Notes: generated by a model not told the origin, from the letters alone. Positions 1 through 10,529 are shown, counted from the first letter of the stretch. The stretch is 64,000 nucleotides of DNA from Breviolum minutum Mf 1.05b.01 (GCA_000507305.1 DF239170.1:221501-285500), one strand, 5' to 3'. Made by a program: numbers and translations.

Positions 1-83
1 GCCCGACAGTTGACAAGAAGAGGACGATTGGCGAAGAAGGCAGCCGTGGCACGGCCACACAGCTGATCAACGATTCTTTCATC

Positions 84-2402
84 TTAGTCATCGGAAATTC
101 CAAAGGGCAAACCCAAGTACTTAGAGGTGGGGACCAATGGGTACGCAGCCAAACAACCTGGCAGCAAAGAAAGCGAACGCCCCAGCACGCAAGATTTGGA
201 GACGTTAATGCTTAGGCCCAGATCAGCAAGCATGGAGACGACTTGAGGCAAAAGACGAAGAGTTTGAGCCACTGACCTGAAAAGAAGGATCGCGTCATCA
301 ATGAACCAGAGGGCCCACAGAGACAAAGCGTCCGCGACAAAGACAGGGCGCTCCCCTTTGCTCCACCAATGGTTAGTGAGTTGTTCAAAGCGGGCAGCAA
401 CAATTCGTCCAAACAGGGTAGGGCTGTGGCTACCTCCTTGTTGGGTACCACGGTTTTGATCACACCACCACGAATGATCAAACAGCTCAAACCGTAGCCG
501 GGAGTGGACTAGGAGCCACCGAAGCAGGGAAGCACTCAAGCCGGTGGAAGCAGCCCAGTGCTCCTTCATGAAAGCAAGGATAGAATTCACAAACAAAGAG
601 TCAAAGGCCTGAGACAAATCAAGTTGGACAAACACAGGGGGAGTGGGCAAGAGTGCGGAAGACTCAGCAGCATGCTTAGCAATGTACAAGGCTTCCGGGA
701 GGCCCTTTCCAGCGACAGATCCAAAGCAGCAAGTTGGAACGGCCCACTGGTGAACGACACGAGAAGTGGCGAGTTTGGCCGCAAGCTTTGCAAAAACTTC
801 CCCACAAACAATTGGCCGAAACTGCTGCGCGTGATGTACCCACAAAGTTTTAGGCAGCAAAATAACCCAGCCGGCAGCAAGTTCCACACTGTAGGTCGAA
901 GGATCCCGAAGAAATGCATTGAGCATGGAGGTGAGAGCATGCAAACCCAGAGGAAGAGCAACCAAACAACGGAGCAATTCGACACTGACATGGGACATCC
1001 CGGTGGTCTTTCCCGTCTTCATTTGGAGGACGGCCTGGCACACTTCCTGTTGCGTGAAATCGGGTTCAGTACAAGGTAGGTCGGTAAAGCACATGGATGG
1101 CTCTGAAGGCGAGGCAAACTTGTGGACAAAGTAGTCCTTCACATGAGTAACGGCGTCCTCCCGCGAGCCAAAGTGTTGGACCAGGCTATTAGCAACACGG
1201 GCAGTCGAGGCATTAGTCTTACGCTGCAACAACCGCCTCGCGCACCAATCCCCACGAGAGGCACGGTCCAACAAGGTTTTCTTCCACAACCTCTTCTCCT
1301 CCTTACGACGAACATGAATGGACAGGGAGAGGGCCCTACGTTGCTGGGCATCACCACACAAGGAGCGGGTCCGACACAACTCCTTCAAGGTAAGTGAATC
1401 TTGAAACCGGAGAGGAGCAGGACGAGAGGAACAAAGCAGAGCACAATCGGTCAGAAAACAATGGGGTTCAGGCATGGCGCCACGGGAGGTAAAGTCCAAG
1501 AAGCCATAGGTTTTTTGTTGCAGCAACGCATTGTTCGTGACCCTCATCTTGCAAGGCCGTGCAAGGAAGGCAGTGTAGCGACGACGGGACGCACGACGCC
1601 GAGACGAACGGGTCGGAAGCAAGGTCAACAATTCGTGCAAGACAAAACTATGATCAACAGCCAAGGCCTGCATCAGGTCAGGACGCACTTCCACAGAAGC
1701 CCACGGGCAAGTAGCACGGCAGGGAGAAGCCAAACAGCGGTCAACAACCAGGGCGTTGCAAACGATGTGGTCCAACCGGTGTCTGCCCCACGTGGGAGCC
1801 AAGTCAGTTGAGTAGGAGAGCAATCCAAGACGATGAAGGCAGGCGTGAAGAGCGAGGAACCGCGACCCACCACCACGGCACAAGTCAACGTTCAAGTCAC
1901 CAAGGAGAACAATAGGGTGGCGCTTGCGGGCCAAAGGAGACAAGCACTCTTCCAAAGAGGACAGGGCAGCGAGGAAATCATCCAAGGGCCTGCCCTGGTG
2001 CGGCAGGTGCACAGAAACCAAACACACTCCCTTTTCAAACGGCGGGATGGGAACAGTGCAACTGAAGTGCGAGTGCCCCACACGACCACTGCACCAGTCG
2101 GAAAGGCAGTCGGCATCAAGACACAAAGCAACATGTCGAAAGCAACCACTGGGCTTTGCCACAAGCACAACGTAGCCGTCAAGCTCCGAGACCTGGATAC
2201 TAGTGGGTTGGCCATCATCATGCTCCACTTGTCCCACTTCCTGAAGGGCAAGTGCGTGAAGGTCTAACGAAAAATCTTGTAAGACATGAATGGCATGCTC
2301 AAACGATTTCCCTTGGATGTTCCAAGTACCAAGTTGTAACAAACTGTTGTTCAGCTCGTCATCGGGTGAGACTGGCTCGCCCTCAGCAGCGGACCAAGGC
2401 AT
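84..2402 (-). CDS. LINE-A ORF2: endonuclease-reverse transcriptase, interrupted by an in-frame stop
   Basis: The 772-residue reading frame starts at a true ATG (2400-2402). Residues about 22-255 form an exonuclease-endonuclease-phosphatase domain that nicks target DNA: TWNIQG at 26-31, catalytic Glu in LQEVG (E55), GDLNVD (168-173), LDH (210-212) and VDHS (249-252). Residues about 450-770 are the reverse transcriptase: QFRPI (527-531), motif A LDLSQAFDS (594-602), motif B GTQQGGSHSP (652-661), motif C FIDD (700-703) and the downstream YLGLPFG. The RT Asp pair is intact. The frame stops at TAA 84-86, but the same frame is open again to the left edge with LINE-like residues (DERIVDQLCGRATAAFF), so the stop looks like a nonsense mutation rather than the natural end. 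Thumb and any RNase H would lie outside the window. Confidence 0.9.
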   Translation of the reverse strand: MPWSAAEGEPVSPDDELNNSLLQLGTWNIQGKSFEHAIHVLQDFSLDLHALALQEVGQVEHDDGQPTSIQVSELDGYVVLVAKPSGCFRHVALCLDADCLSDWCSGRVGHSHFSCTVPIPPFEKGVCLVSVHLPHQGRPLDDFLAALSSLEECLSPLARKRHPIVLLGDLNVDLCRGGGSRFLALHACLHRLGLLSYSTDLAPTWGRHRLDHIVCNALVVDRCLASPCRATCPWASVEVRPDLMQALAVDHSFVLHELLTLLPTRSSRRRASRRRYTAFLARPCKMRVTNNALLQQKTYGFLDFTSRGAMPEPHCFLTDCALLCSSRPAPLRFQDSLTLKELCRTRSLCGDAQQRRALSLSIHVRRKEEKRLWKKTLLDRASRGDWCARRLLQRKTNASTARVANSLVQHFGSREDAVTHVKDYFVHKFASPSEPSMCFTDLPCTEPDFTQQEVCQAVLQMKTGKTTGMSHVSVELLRCLVALPLGLHALTSMLNAFLRDPSTYSVELAAGWVILLPKTLWVHHAQQFRPIVCGEVFAKLAAKLATSRVVHQWAVPTCCFGSVAGKGLPEALYIAKHAAESSALLPTPPVFVQLDLSQAFDSLFVNSILAFMKEHWAASTGLSASLLRWLLVHSRLRFELFDHSWWCDQNRGTQQGGSHSPTLFGRIVAARFEQLTNHWWSKGERPVFVADALSLWALWFIDDAILLFRSVAQTLRLLPQVVSMLADLGLSINVSKSCVLGRSLSLLPGCLAAYPLVPTSKYLGLPFGISDD

Positions 2403-2459
2403 GTCCTGGTAACCAGGTTGTGCTGGTGAAACGAGTTGGGGTGTCCCCCCTGAAATGTG

Positions 2460-3527
2460 TCACGCGCCGGGGCCACCGAAGTGGGCCAGCCATTTTGCTT
2501 TGACATCATCCTTTGAAACACGAAGACCCTGAGACAAGGAGGCCAAATCAAGCCACACGTTTACACCAAGGCGTGCGTCACGAACAAGCCAACGCAAGTC
2601 ATCAACTTCACATGGGGCCTTGGCGCCATATTCATTTTCTTCGGAAAGTCCGGTCACGCGGAACTCCCCAACATAAGCCTTGGCGGCCGCCCAGGACGCA
2701 ACCTCAAGCATGTTACGGTCAACCTTCAACTGTTGATGGAGGAACGCATTCAACTGAGCAATTGCTTTGGAGACTCTGCGCTGTTTCGGGGTCTTATCAG
2801 TGGTCATCCAAATCTCTTTCCCGTCCGCGGTCCACTTTGAGGCCCTTAAGCGGGTCAAGACACCCAGTTGGAACTCTCTGCATTGGGCTGGCCCCCAGTG
2901 ACCCTCAATCTTTAGAACCAACTTTGCAAATGCGGGGCGCTTTCCAAACAAGCGAGTCTCAACAACATCCCCCTCAACACCCACAGCACCAAGCAATTTC
3001 CCTAGCTCACGTTCAACCCAATCTCTTGTAGACCCTTCCTTCCAACCACCAATCACTAAGTCAAAGGTTACGCCCGAGGGGGCAGGACCAAGAGAAGAAG
3101 GTGACGGGGCAGCTTTTGGGCTCGAGAGGGCCTTCTGCAAATCAACAATCTCCCCCTGGAATGAATCCATCCGACTAGCATGCTTCAAGGCCATGTCATG
3201 CAGCTTCACGTCCATGTTACGCAGTAGTGTGTTTTGAGATTCAAGGGCATGGTCAACAAAATCAAGACGACCCTCGTGCGCAGCAGATTTTTCAACCAGG
3301 GACTGAACAGTGACTTGCATAGGGGCAAGGGAGGATGCGACTGACTCTTGAATAGTAGACTGGATAAGGGTCACCAACTGGGTCTGGTCAATCCCGGACG
3401 TAGATGCTACAACATCGGATCTCTTGGCACGCTTCGAAGGGCTGTCAGGTTCGAAAGGCACTAAAGAATTGGAAGTCCCGGGTCCCCCATCCTCCTCAAC
3501 ATCAATCACCGAACGAGCAGGTTCCAT
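2460..3527 (-). CDS. LINE-A ORF1: coiled-coil RNA-binding-like protein
   Basis: The frame is open from 3623, but the first ATG is at 3525-3527, giving a 355-residue protein, and a spliced-leader-like sequence sits 29 nt upstream of that ATG, which decides the start. The N-terminus is acidic, followed by a basic KRAKR stretch. A heptad-rich segment around residues 60-140 (repeated Leu/Val/Ile spacing, few Pro) suggests a coiled coil for trimerisation. The C-terminal half, from VTFDLVIGGW onward, has a beta-alpha pattern that could be an RRM-like or CTD-like nucleic-acid-binding fold as in other LINE ORF1 proteins. No CCHC zinc knuckle is visible. Its position directly before an EN-RT ORF supports the ORF1 role; the fold is inferred from pattern only. 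Confidence 0.75.
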   Translation of the reverse strand: MEPARSVIDVEEDGGPGTSNSLVPFEPDSPSKRAKRSDVVASTSGIDQTQLVTLIQSTIQESVASSLAPMQVTVQSLVEKSAAHEGRLDFVDHALESQNTLLRNMDVKLHDMALKHASRMDSFQGEIVDLQKALSSPKAAPSPSSLGPAPSGVTFDLVIGGWKEGSTRDWVERELGKLLGAVGVEGDVVETRLFGKRPAFAKLVLKIEGHWGPAQCREFQLGVLTRLRASKWTADGKEIWMTTDKTPKQRRVSKAIAQLNAFLHQQLKVDRNMLEVASWAAAKAYVGEFRVTGLSEENEYGAKAPCEVDDLRWLVRDARLGVNVWLDLASLSQGLRVSKDDVKAKWLAHFGGPGA

Positions 3528-3556
3528 CTTGATTGTTGGAGCGAACTTACGAAAAC

Positions 3557-3577
3557 CTTGAGCCAAAAAGGGGATCG
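3557..3577 (-). other. Relict dinoflagellate spliced-leader sequence
   Basis: The minus strand reads CGATCCCC followed by TTTTTGGCTCAAG. Its last 12 bases, TTTTGGCTCAAG, equal the 3' end of the dinoflagellate 22-nt spliced leader, and 16 of the 21 aligned positions agree overall. It lies 29 nt before the ORF1 ATG. A genomic leader remnant is the known mark of a trans-spliced mRNA copied back into DNA. Confidence 0.7.
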
Positions 3578-3710
3578 ACTGTGCGATTTTTTTGTGAAAG
3601 GTTGCGAGTTGGAGTAAAGCCAAATCGCACCCTTTCTCGTCTTCACGTAAAAAAACTCCAACTGTTACGTTTCATCAAACCTCTTGGCAATATATCGAAT
3701 CTATCGAATA

Positions 3711-3711
3711 T

Positions 3712-3797
<86 letters not shown>

Positions 3798-3811
3798 AAT
3801 CATCATCATCA
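3711..3811 (+). repeat. (ATC)n microsatellite
   Basis: About 33 near-perfect ATC units with one AATC interruption near 3797. It lies upstream of the LINE-A 5' end and yields long spurious His/Asp/Met open frames. Confidence 0.97.
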
Positions 3812-3974
3812 ATCCCAAACCTTTCTTTACCTTCGAAGAGTCTCCCTGAAAAAAAGAAATCCAGCACTTCACCACCTATCTGGTGAGCTCCCGGGCAGTG
3901 TGCCAAAACCCACAAGGCCAAAGCCCAGGAGTTGCATGTGGCACAAGCACGGATCGCCTCAAAAAAGGGAGGAG

Positions 3975-4070
3975 ATATCCTCCAGGGAATTAACATATCC
4001 CACCTTAGGAAAAGGAAAATCATCTTCAAAATGCCATTTTTGGGGGATATGTTAGTTCCCTGGAGAATAT
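3975..4070. mobile_element. Palindromic MITE, family A
   Basis: Two 27-bp arms at 3975-4001 and 4044-4070 are inverted copies with two mismatches. The inner arm ends in the family core (TTAACATATCC / GGATATGTTAG). Confidence 0.75.
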
Positions 4071-4547
4071 TTGAATCAGATCTTCAAGCCGTCGTTGGAA
4101 CACCATGAGAACGGCGTTCGGCGGAACGCCATTTGAAGATAGATGGAAGGCACGCTTGAAAAACGCCCATGTTGTGTTTTAAAATTCGATTGGGATTCCC
4201 CCCAGCCAGGATGCCAGTCACAAATAAAGGTTTAGGATGGGATTCCCGATCCGAAAAGTGCAAAATAAGGTGACTGGAATCCTGTGCTGGGGAGATCCAA
4301 AGACTATCCAATAAAACACCAACAGATACATAACCCCTACAGCCCCTGAAAAATGGGTGTTTTGGAAATTTAGATTCCCTTTTTTGGGGGACAAAAACTC
4401 TGTTTTTCAGGTGTTTTTTGGTATGTTTTTGTGATTCCAAAGGCCCAGATTGAAAGAACCACAAGGAAATGGCCCTATTTTTCACCAGAAAAGTAGGTGG
4501 TGAAGTGGTGGAAGTTTCAGGAAGATCAGCCAAACAAGCTTTAGGAT

Positions 4548-4548
<1 letters not shown>

Positions 4549-4602
<54 letters not shown>
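4549..4602 (+). repeat. (GAT)18 microsatellite
   Basis: Eighteen perfect GAT units, then GGTGATG. Confidence 0.97.
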
Positions 4603-4603
<1 letters not shown>

Positions 4604-4914
4604 GTGATGCCGTTTTCAAAGGTTGCGGAGAAAGGAGTCGAGTGGAAGGCTATCTGAGCGAGAAAAGAAGTCACCCAGCACCCATCCTGCCATTACTGGT
4701 GGTTGTTAATCAAATGATTTGGGTTGTCACCCCTCCTAGTAGTAGTCACCACCAGGAGTTTTACATTTTTTAGTAGGGAATCCCTGTAAACCTGCATTTG
4801 CCGGGACAACCTAACATACAATTCACCATTTAGCACCCGTTCTTAGAATATCACGGATTCACCCAGTTTTTTCAAGCTGGACTTGATGGCTTTGGGGGAA
4901 GGTCGGAAGGTTGC

Positions 4915-4948
4915 AAGAAGAAGAAGAAGAAGAAGAACAACAACAACA
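4915..4948 (+). repeat. (AAG)n(AAC)n compound microsatellite
   Basis: A run of AAG units passes directly into AAC units. Confidence 0.9.
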
Positions 4949-5643
4949 CCCTCCAGATCACCAAGCACGGAACCCCCACCAAACTGGAGCTGATAGGGTC
5001 CAATGCTATGGTGGATTGGTGCCTTAGGAAAGTTGAACCAGGTTCTTCCAAGTGACCCTTTTGGGTGTTTTATCCGTGACCTTTTCAGAGGTGAAAACCT
5101 GACCTCCAGTTAGGAGATCAAGTTGGGCCACTTGGAAGAAGCTGGAAGAGATGTTTTCTCTGTTAGGGGGGTGGGGGTGGATAGGGGGTGAAGGTGTCAC
5201 ATGTTTGAGTCTCACATGTTTATGCATTTAATTAATTTCAAAGGTGGAAAAACTTATCCAGAGAGTTTTTTTGATGCGGCAAGGTGGCGGAAAATGTGAA
5301 AATTCACACATCGAGTTTTGTTTGGGGTGGAAGGTGATGAGTGTTTGTTCTCTGTGGGAAATGTTCTGATTCTCGGAGGGGACAGTGAAGTCCGGTTTTG
5401 GGGGGTGAAAAAGATTTTTGGCATACCCATGCTCTCCCTGGAAAGAAACCGCTGCACCCTCAACACCCGTAGTTCCAAACGATCCTTTTTTAATTTTGAG
5501 GCAGGGTCGGGACTACAATGACTGCGAAGGGAATATGCTGAAGGTACATGAAAAAGTGGAGATTATGAGTTTCTTGCCTGGTCAACTACCATATCCAACC
5601 GAAAAGCCTACTTTTGCAATGGGAAGTCTATGTATCTAAGCAC

Positions 5644-5755
5644 TTTTGATGGTTCAGCAATCCTGCAACCAGTTGATACTGTAGGTAGGTTGTGCCATGA
5701 TTTACTAAGAGGTTTTAACACCATCCCAGGTGGTTTTCTCACCATCAACAGTATC
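5644..5755. mobile_element. Palindromic MITE, family B
   Basis: The outer ends are inverted copies (TTTTGATGGTTCAG left; CACCATCAACAG right). The family hallmark is a terminal (T)ACTGTTGATGG repeat with an interior CCAGTTGA... CCAGGTGG segment; seven further copies lie in this window. Confidence 0.65.
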
Positions 5756-5826
5756 ACCTCTGGATCTTCCATTGCTAACCCGGTTGTTGGTGGAACCCGG
5801 TCACCTCGAAACTGAGGTCCCCCGGA

Positions 5827-5895
5827 CATGTCCTCCAGCAGCTGCACAGCGATTTCCCACTGCAGCCCCTTCTCGCACGCCAAGAGTAAGCTGCC
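5827..5895 (-). CDS. PPR-repeat exon (partial)
   Basis: The minus strand encodes SLLLACEKGLQWEIAVQLLEDM, the first three quarters of a pentatricopeptide repeat with the typical dinoflagellate ACEKG-QW--A--LLE-M pattern. PPR proteins bind RNA, mostly in plastids and mitochondria, and act in editing, splicing and processing. A possible AG acceptor lies just upstream (GGCAG). Codons are GC-rich at the third position compared with the flanks. It is the last of a row of PPR-like exons between 11.4 and 5.8 kb on the same strand, so it probably belongs to one multi-exon gene. Exact exon ends are uncertain. Confidence 0.6.
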
Positions 5896-7979
5896 TTGAT
5901 GGCACCATGAAACCAGAGATCCAGGTTTATTGCGGTAAATGATGGAACTTTAAAAAAATGGCGACGTCCCACTCCAGTACCTCTCCACTGACTAATCCGT
6001 GTTCAATTTTTTCTGGCTGTTCACCTTTAAGGGGATACAACCATCTGCTATCTTTCAGTCGCTGCAACCCACTGCGGGCTGGCAATGCTCAGAGTTAAAA
6101 GCATCGACACTGAAAATGATCCATCCAAACATCCAAATAGAGTCCCACACAAATGACAGCCCATGTGTTTTGATACATTTTGATACATCTTGATACCAAT
6201 TCAACACCCTTGGCGTATTGTCCCCAAAATCTCCGGCCACCTCATTTACAGCCGAGTGCTATTCAGATATACCTTATGATAACCCTATAAAACTTCGTTT
6301 CTTTTATGTACTACATAATTTGTATATGTATAAATATCTATACATTGTATGTATTGAATGAATCCACACAATCTTCCTCTAAACTTCGTCCCTTCGTTTT
6401 CATCCCTCCAAGGAGAAACGTTTCAAAGAAAAGTCTTACACTCCCTGCAACTAACAGTTCGCAACTGCCACGAAGCTACACCAAAAGGAAACTCATCTTC
6501 CAACCATCCATTTTCAGGTGTTTTTGCCGCTAGTTTTTTTCGCGAGTGTGCCCTTCCTCCCATAATCATGGAAGTGGAAAATGGGTGTATCTCCAATATG
6601 AGTTTCCTGTCAATCAATGGTAGAAAGGGTAGCTCTGCGTTTCTTGGGCTTCCAGACCAAACAAAAGTCCATCGGGAAGGACGTGCAGGGACCGTTGGTC
6701 ATTGGCAAAAGCCAAGGCCATTTGCCTTTTCACAGCCAGGAAAGGGCCAATTTTCCCCAAAAATTTTTCCCTTCCTTACCCTTCCCAACAAATATGTATT
6801 TATAAGTGAGCTAACATAACATTTTTTTTCAAGAAAATACACCCTTACCTATATAGAGCATATATACATCTACAAAGTGGCAAATTGGTCCATTGCTATG
6901 TTGCTTTGTCGGGCGGAAAAAGATACCCCAACCAAATCTCTGCGTTCAAAGATAAACCCAACAGCCTTTGAGGGAACGATCACGTTGGCGACCACCGGGG
7001 GAAGTTTGGAAAATGAATCGACTCAAAAGTTACCTTTTGAGGATCCGGGGATATATGGTGATCGTGAAAACAGGCGGTATATTTTCCATAAAAGGCTCCG
7101 GAGGCCTTTCTGACCTTGAAAAACAAAAATCTGGCTAGGAGGTTTCTCCTGCAGATAAGATGTTTTCAAAATATCAACTGCTGCTCACCTTATAACTTGC
7201 CCATCAGTACCTGACATGGGAAAAATGATATTCTAACCTGTATCTCTTGATTTATTTAGGTTCAGGCCATTTAATGGCATCACAACTATGACTGTTCCAT
7301 CAAAATCTGACGCTACCCCTGTTACTTGTGGCCATTATAGTCTCCTATGATTCTTCTCCACTTCGCTGTCAGTTCTCTATAGCCAGTGCACTGCAGGCAG
7401 AAGGACATCGTTGTCAGGTCCAGGGAGGAAAACTGAGCACAACCTCCTACCCACCATGCATTTGTAAAACTTTAAAACCTCCACATCCCTTTGTCATCAA
7501 AGGCCGTTGCATCTCTAACTAGGGGCCCAGGCCACTCTCCAGCATGGCCACAAACACTTGCCACTGCTGTCACGGTGTGCAGGTCGCAATGCAAATGTTC
7601 ATGCCGAAGGTCCTTGCGGTTTGTATACATCACAACCCCTTGCCCCCTCGTGTTTGGAAAAGCATCTCCCATTTTGCTTCATGCGGTTGTTTCGATGTAG
7701 AGAAAAGATGAGATGGAAAATGGCTCTTCGGTCCGTTGAACATGAAACGGATTCAATAAACACACCTCAAAGATGTAGACCCCTCAACCCCTACACCCAA
7801 AAAAACATGGCAACCGGCGAACCAAGTAAACCAGGATTCTCAACGCAACCCTATCTGACAATGATCTGCAGAGAAGTGAAACTGATGAGCTGTCATAACT
7901 ACAAATGCAAGAACTAAGAGGCTTTGATACCCACGCCCAAAGGATTGAGTTAGAGATTTCCACAACCCAACATAATTAC
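5896..7979. other. Probable intron or intergenic DNA
   Basis: The stretch is AT-rich and contains a worn family A MITE at 6438-6549. No frame with coding character was found on either strand. If the PPR exons on both sides belong together, this is an intron. Confidence 0.5.
6438..6549. mobile_element. Worn palindromic MITE, family A
   Basis: The left end reads ACACTCCCTGCAACTAACAG. The right end is an imperfect inverted copy (GCTAGTTTTTTTCGCGAGTGTG). Confidence 0.5.
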
Positions 7980-8136
7980 CCCCTCATCCATCACTTCCCA
8001 CATTTTCAGCTCCAGCTCCGCTTCCATGCCCGCGTGAGCTCCACCCATCTCCTGCACGAGACATAGGGCTTCTTCCCAACGTCGCGCACCGCTGCAGGCA
8101 TCCAAGGCGCGATTGAAACTGTTGAGATCCTCAGCA
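7980..8136 (-). CDS. PPR-repeat exon (complete repeat)
   Basis: This exon is open from a CTTTTTAG acceptor (8144-8137) to a GTAATT donor (7979-7974). It encodes AEDLNSFNRALDACSGARRW, then EEALCLVQEMGGAHAGMEAE and a helical tail. The FN-AL-ACS----WEEAL-LVQEM pattern is a full 35-residue PPR helix-turn-helix unit, so this is the best-supported exon of the group. The frame stays open over all 157 nt with GC-rich third positions. The likely role is a sequence-specific organellar RNA-binding protein. Neighbouring PPR-like exons lie 1-2 kb away on both sides on the same strand. Confidence 0.75.
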
Positions 8137-9064
8137 CTAAAAAGGTGGTAATACCACCTTGAAACCCTTCAAGGATCCACAAGCCTTCGTGGGCAAATAA
8201 TACAGGCTTTTTTCGGGTGGGGTAAGATTCCCTAGTAAAATCGTAACAAAGTCGGGTGGGATTCCCTATTCCCTAGTAAAAATTGTAATTAACATACCAC
8301 CCAAGAAAAGAGATGAAGATTTTGCACATAATTCCCGTTCGAAGGTTTGGTGCGAAGATCATTTGTACTTTCTTTTTATGGGTGATTTATCGGTTCCATG
8401 TTCCTCTTCAAGGTAATATGTGTCCCTAAAAATAGGTCGAAACCCAAAAGGAAAGGATCGTCTTCCGACCATCCATTTTCAGGTGCTATCTTAGTTTCAG
8501 GGAGGGTACTCTCCAGGGAACGATCAAAACGTGCCTTTCAAAGAGGATATGTTACTTTCGAGCAGATGTTTTTCCAGCAAAACTTGTTTGAAATGAGTCT
8601 AGCTGCAATTAAATGAGACTGGACCATTCGATGGTATATCAATGCTGATGATAACAACCTTGCGTAAGTTTGAGAACAATAGGTTTGTTGTTAGGCATCA
8701 CTTCGTTACCATGTCTTCACAAACTGCTTTTTTTGACTGCCCCGAAAGGCGGTATGTTTATTGTATGGGATTATGAAGGTGAGTAATAACCATCAGCCAG
8801 TTTCTTAATAGGGCCTTTATAGGCCCTTCTTTCTGATGTTAGTTTTGAATCGGCCGGGGTATCCATGGGATTCCCGTGAAGTTCCCATAAAGCTCCAAAA
8901 AAGGAGGCCCTCAGCCTGTGTCACTGCATAAAGAATGCCATGATGATCCGGAAAATGTCTGAAGCTGATATGTATGCCTTCCAGGCGTCAACAAGCAACA
9001 AAAGTAAAATTCACCAAGACCAACCAACCCTTCTAAAAGTCAGCCCACTTCAAACCTTCAAATG
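8137..9064. other. Probable intron with a half MITE
   Basis: The interval contains a right half of a family A element around 8450-8510 (CATCCATTTTCAGGTGC then TAGTTTCAGGGAGGGT). No coding frame is apparent. Confidence 0.5.
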
Positions 9065-9190
9065 TACCTAATGATGGTTCAGAAATCCGGGATCAACTCA
9101 CCAGTTGAGGTTGGTAGGAAATATCCCCATTATTTACGACGGGTTTTATACCTCCTTTCCGGTGGTTTTCTCGCCGGAGTTCTGAACCGA
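9065..9190. mobile_element. Palindromic MITE, family B
   Basis: The left end (TGATGGTTCAGAAATCC) and the right end (GGAGTTCTGAACC) are worn inverted copies. The interior has the family segments ACCAGTTGAGGTTGGTAG and GGTGGTTTTCTC. Confidence 0.6.
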
Positions 9191-9485
9191 CTCCACCGTG
9201 CCAAGATGGCGAAGCTGCTGGAGCTACTGAGTTCCCCCGCTGGAGCTACTAAGTCGGATCCTGAGACGTCGGATTCCCTCCGCGACGCTGATAGCTTTGC
9301 AAAAGGCTGATCGGTCTGATATTAGGTTCAACCATGTCAAACCCCAAGTAAAACCAAAAATCTCTAACATATTGAGCCTGAAAATGATGGTTTTCATTTT
9401 CAAGCTCGCTTTTAGTTTGATACTCCCCTCTTAAGATCTCTCTCCTGTGTTTGTAGCTTGACTGGTTACTATGTTTTGACCCCCT

Positions 9486-9548
9486 TGGCACAACCAAGAC
9501 ACGCATGGTTTCCAAGAGACCAATGGCATGTTGCCAATCGCCCTGCTC
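9486..9548 (-). pseudogene. PPR-like exon remnant with a frame break
   Basis: The minus strand encodes EQGDWQHAIGLLETMRVLVVP, a clear PPR second helix. The expected N-terminal half (a Y/F-N-A-A start) is visible only in another frame just upstream, so an indel breaks this repeat. It may be a decayed exon or an intronic pseudo-exon of the PPR gene. Confidence 0.5.
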
Positions 9549-9737
9549 TCCACCTTGGTGACTCTTGCAGCGTTGCGACATGCATCACATGGTTGACATC
9601 CGATGGTCCATCTACTTGGCCCCCCTGCTGGAAGACAGTGCTGCAAGAACAGAGTTGAAGGAAACCACATCTGGCCTTCCAAATCCAGTGGATTTAAAAA
9701 CTGGTCTCTTACAAAAACAGCACGAGTTGTTCTATTA

Positions 9738-9840
9738 GCTACCGTTGATGGACGAAATCCGGCGATCACCAGCTGATATGGTAAATATCCCATTATTTAC
9801 AGGGTTTTATCACCATCCCAGGTGGTTGGCCCTTGGGATT
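9738..9840. mobile_element. MITE, family B
   Basis: It has the ACCGTTGATGG left end, a CACCAGCTGATATGG segment and the ACCATCCCAGGTGG right segment. The outermost right arm is missing. Confidence 0.5.
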
Positions 9841-9985
9841 TCTTCCACCACTCAGTATGTGCAACACAAGTCTGATTCATTGCGCAGTTCGTTTCCAGGT
9901 TTCAGCGGCGAGAGATCCAACCAAAAAGGTCACCTTTTTCACCCGTGGGTTTTTGTTGGGGCAAAAACGAGCCATGTGTTTTTTT

Positions 9986-10097
9986 CTAGTTGGTGGTTGA
10001 ACCAACCCATTTGAAAAATGTGCGCAAGGCACGTCAAATTGGATCAGTTCCCCCACGTAAGGGTGAAAATAAAAAATCTTTGAGTTGCCACCGCCTA
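9986..10097. mobile_element. Palindromic MITE, family C
   Basis: The left end CTAGTTGGTGGTT and the right end GCCACCGCCTAG are inverted. Further copies lie at 24448, 25501 and 39308. Confidence 0.7.
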
Positions 10098-10320
10098 GAT
10101 TTTCGGATGTCAAACTTGTAAAGCAACCAAAAAGCGTGCAAACAAAAACAAAGTCGTGTTGTTAACTTTTAAGAAAGAGTGGGTACCAATTCCGGAAAGC
10201 TGACAGTTTGCCCCTGCAAAAATGGATGGCTGGAAGAGAAATCCGGCTTCCTTTTTGGGTTTCGGCCTATTTTCTGAGGTGAACTGTTAGTTTACCGGAA
10301 TGTAACTCATTGGGGGTTCT

Positions 10321-10460
10321 ACTCTTGATGGAAGAAAATCCGGCGAAATAACCACCTGGGATGGTGATAAAAAAAAAAACCTGTAAATAATGGTGATATT
10401 TCCTACCAACCTCAACTGGGTGAGTTGATCCCGAATTTCTGGTTGCCATCAACGGTATCA
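10321..10460. mobile_element. Palindromic MITE, family B
   Basis: The ends CTCTTGATGG and CCATCAACGGTATC are inverted. The interior carries the family CACCTGGGATGG and CCAACCTCAACTGG segments, on the opposite strand to the copy at 9065. Confidence 0.65.
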
Positions 10461-10529
10461 TCACGTCCCCAGCTTGGCTGGTTGGAACCATCAAATTCTC
10501 ATCCTCCAAAACCTGCGCCTTGGCGATCT

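Larger units (their letters stand above)
1..3577 (-). mobile_element. LINE-A: two-ORF non-LTR retrotransposon, 3' end outside the window
   Basis: Two consecutive minus-strand ORFs, an ORF1 with coiled-coil character and an ORF2 with apurinic-type endonuclease plus reverse transcriptase, define a LINE. The 5' end is placed at the spliced-leader-like sequence at 3557-3577; the minus strand beyond it soon runs into an (ATC)n tract. The 3' end lies left of position 1. ORF1 and ORF2 are separated by 57 nt. An in-frame stop in ORF2 suggests that this copy is inactive. Confidence 0.85.
4071..5643. other. Non-coding stretch with microsatellites
   Basis: No convincing coding frame is seen. The stretch holds a (GAT)18 tract, an AAG/AAC tract and low-complexity A/T and G runs. 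Parts near 4320-4430 resemble worn family A palindromes. Confidence 0.6.

Noticed and set aside
558..2503. Series of plus-strand open frames opposite LINE-A ORF2
   Set aside because: Shadows of the minus-strand ORF with its endonuclease and RT motifs.
3684..4055. Long poly-His, poly-Asp and poly-Met open frames
   Set aside because: They are translations of the (ATC)n microsatellite; the flanks show no coding character.
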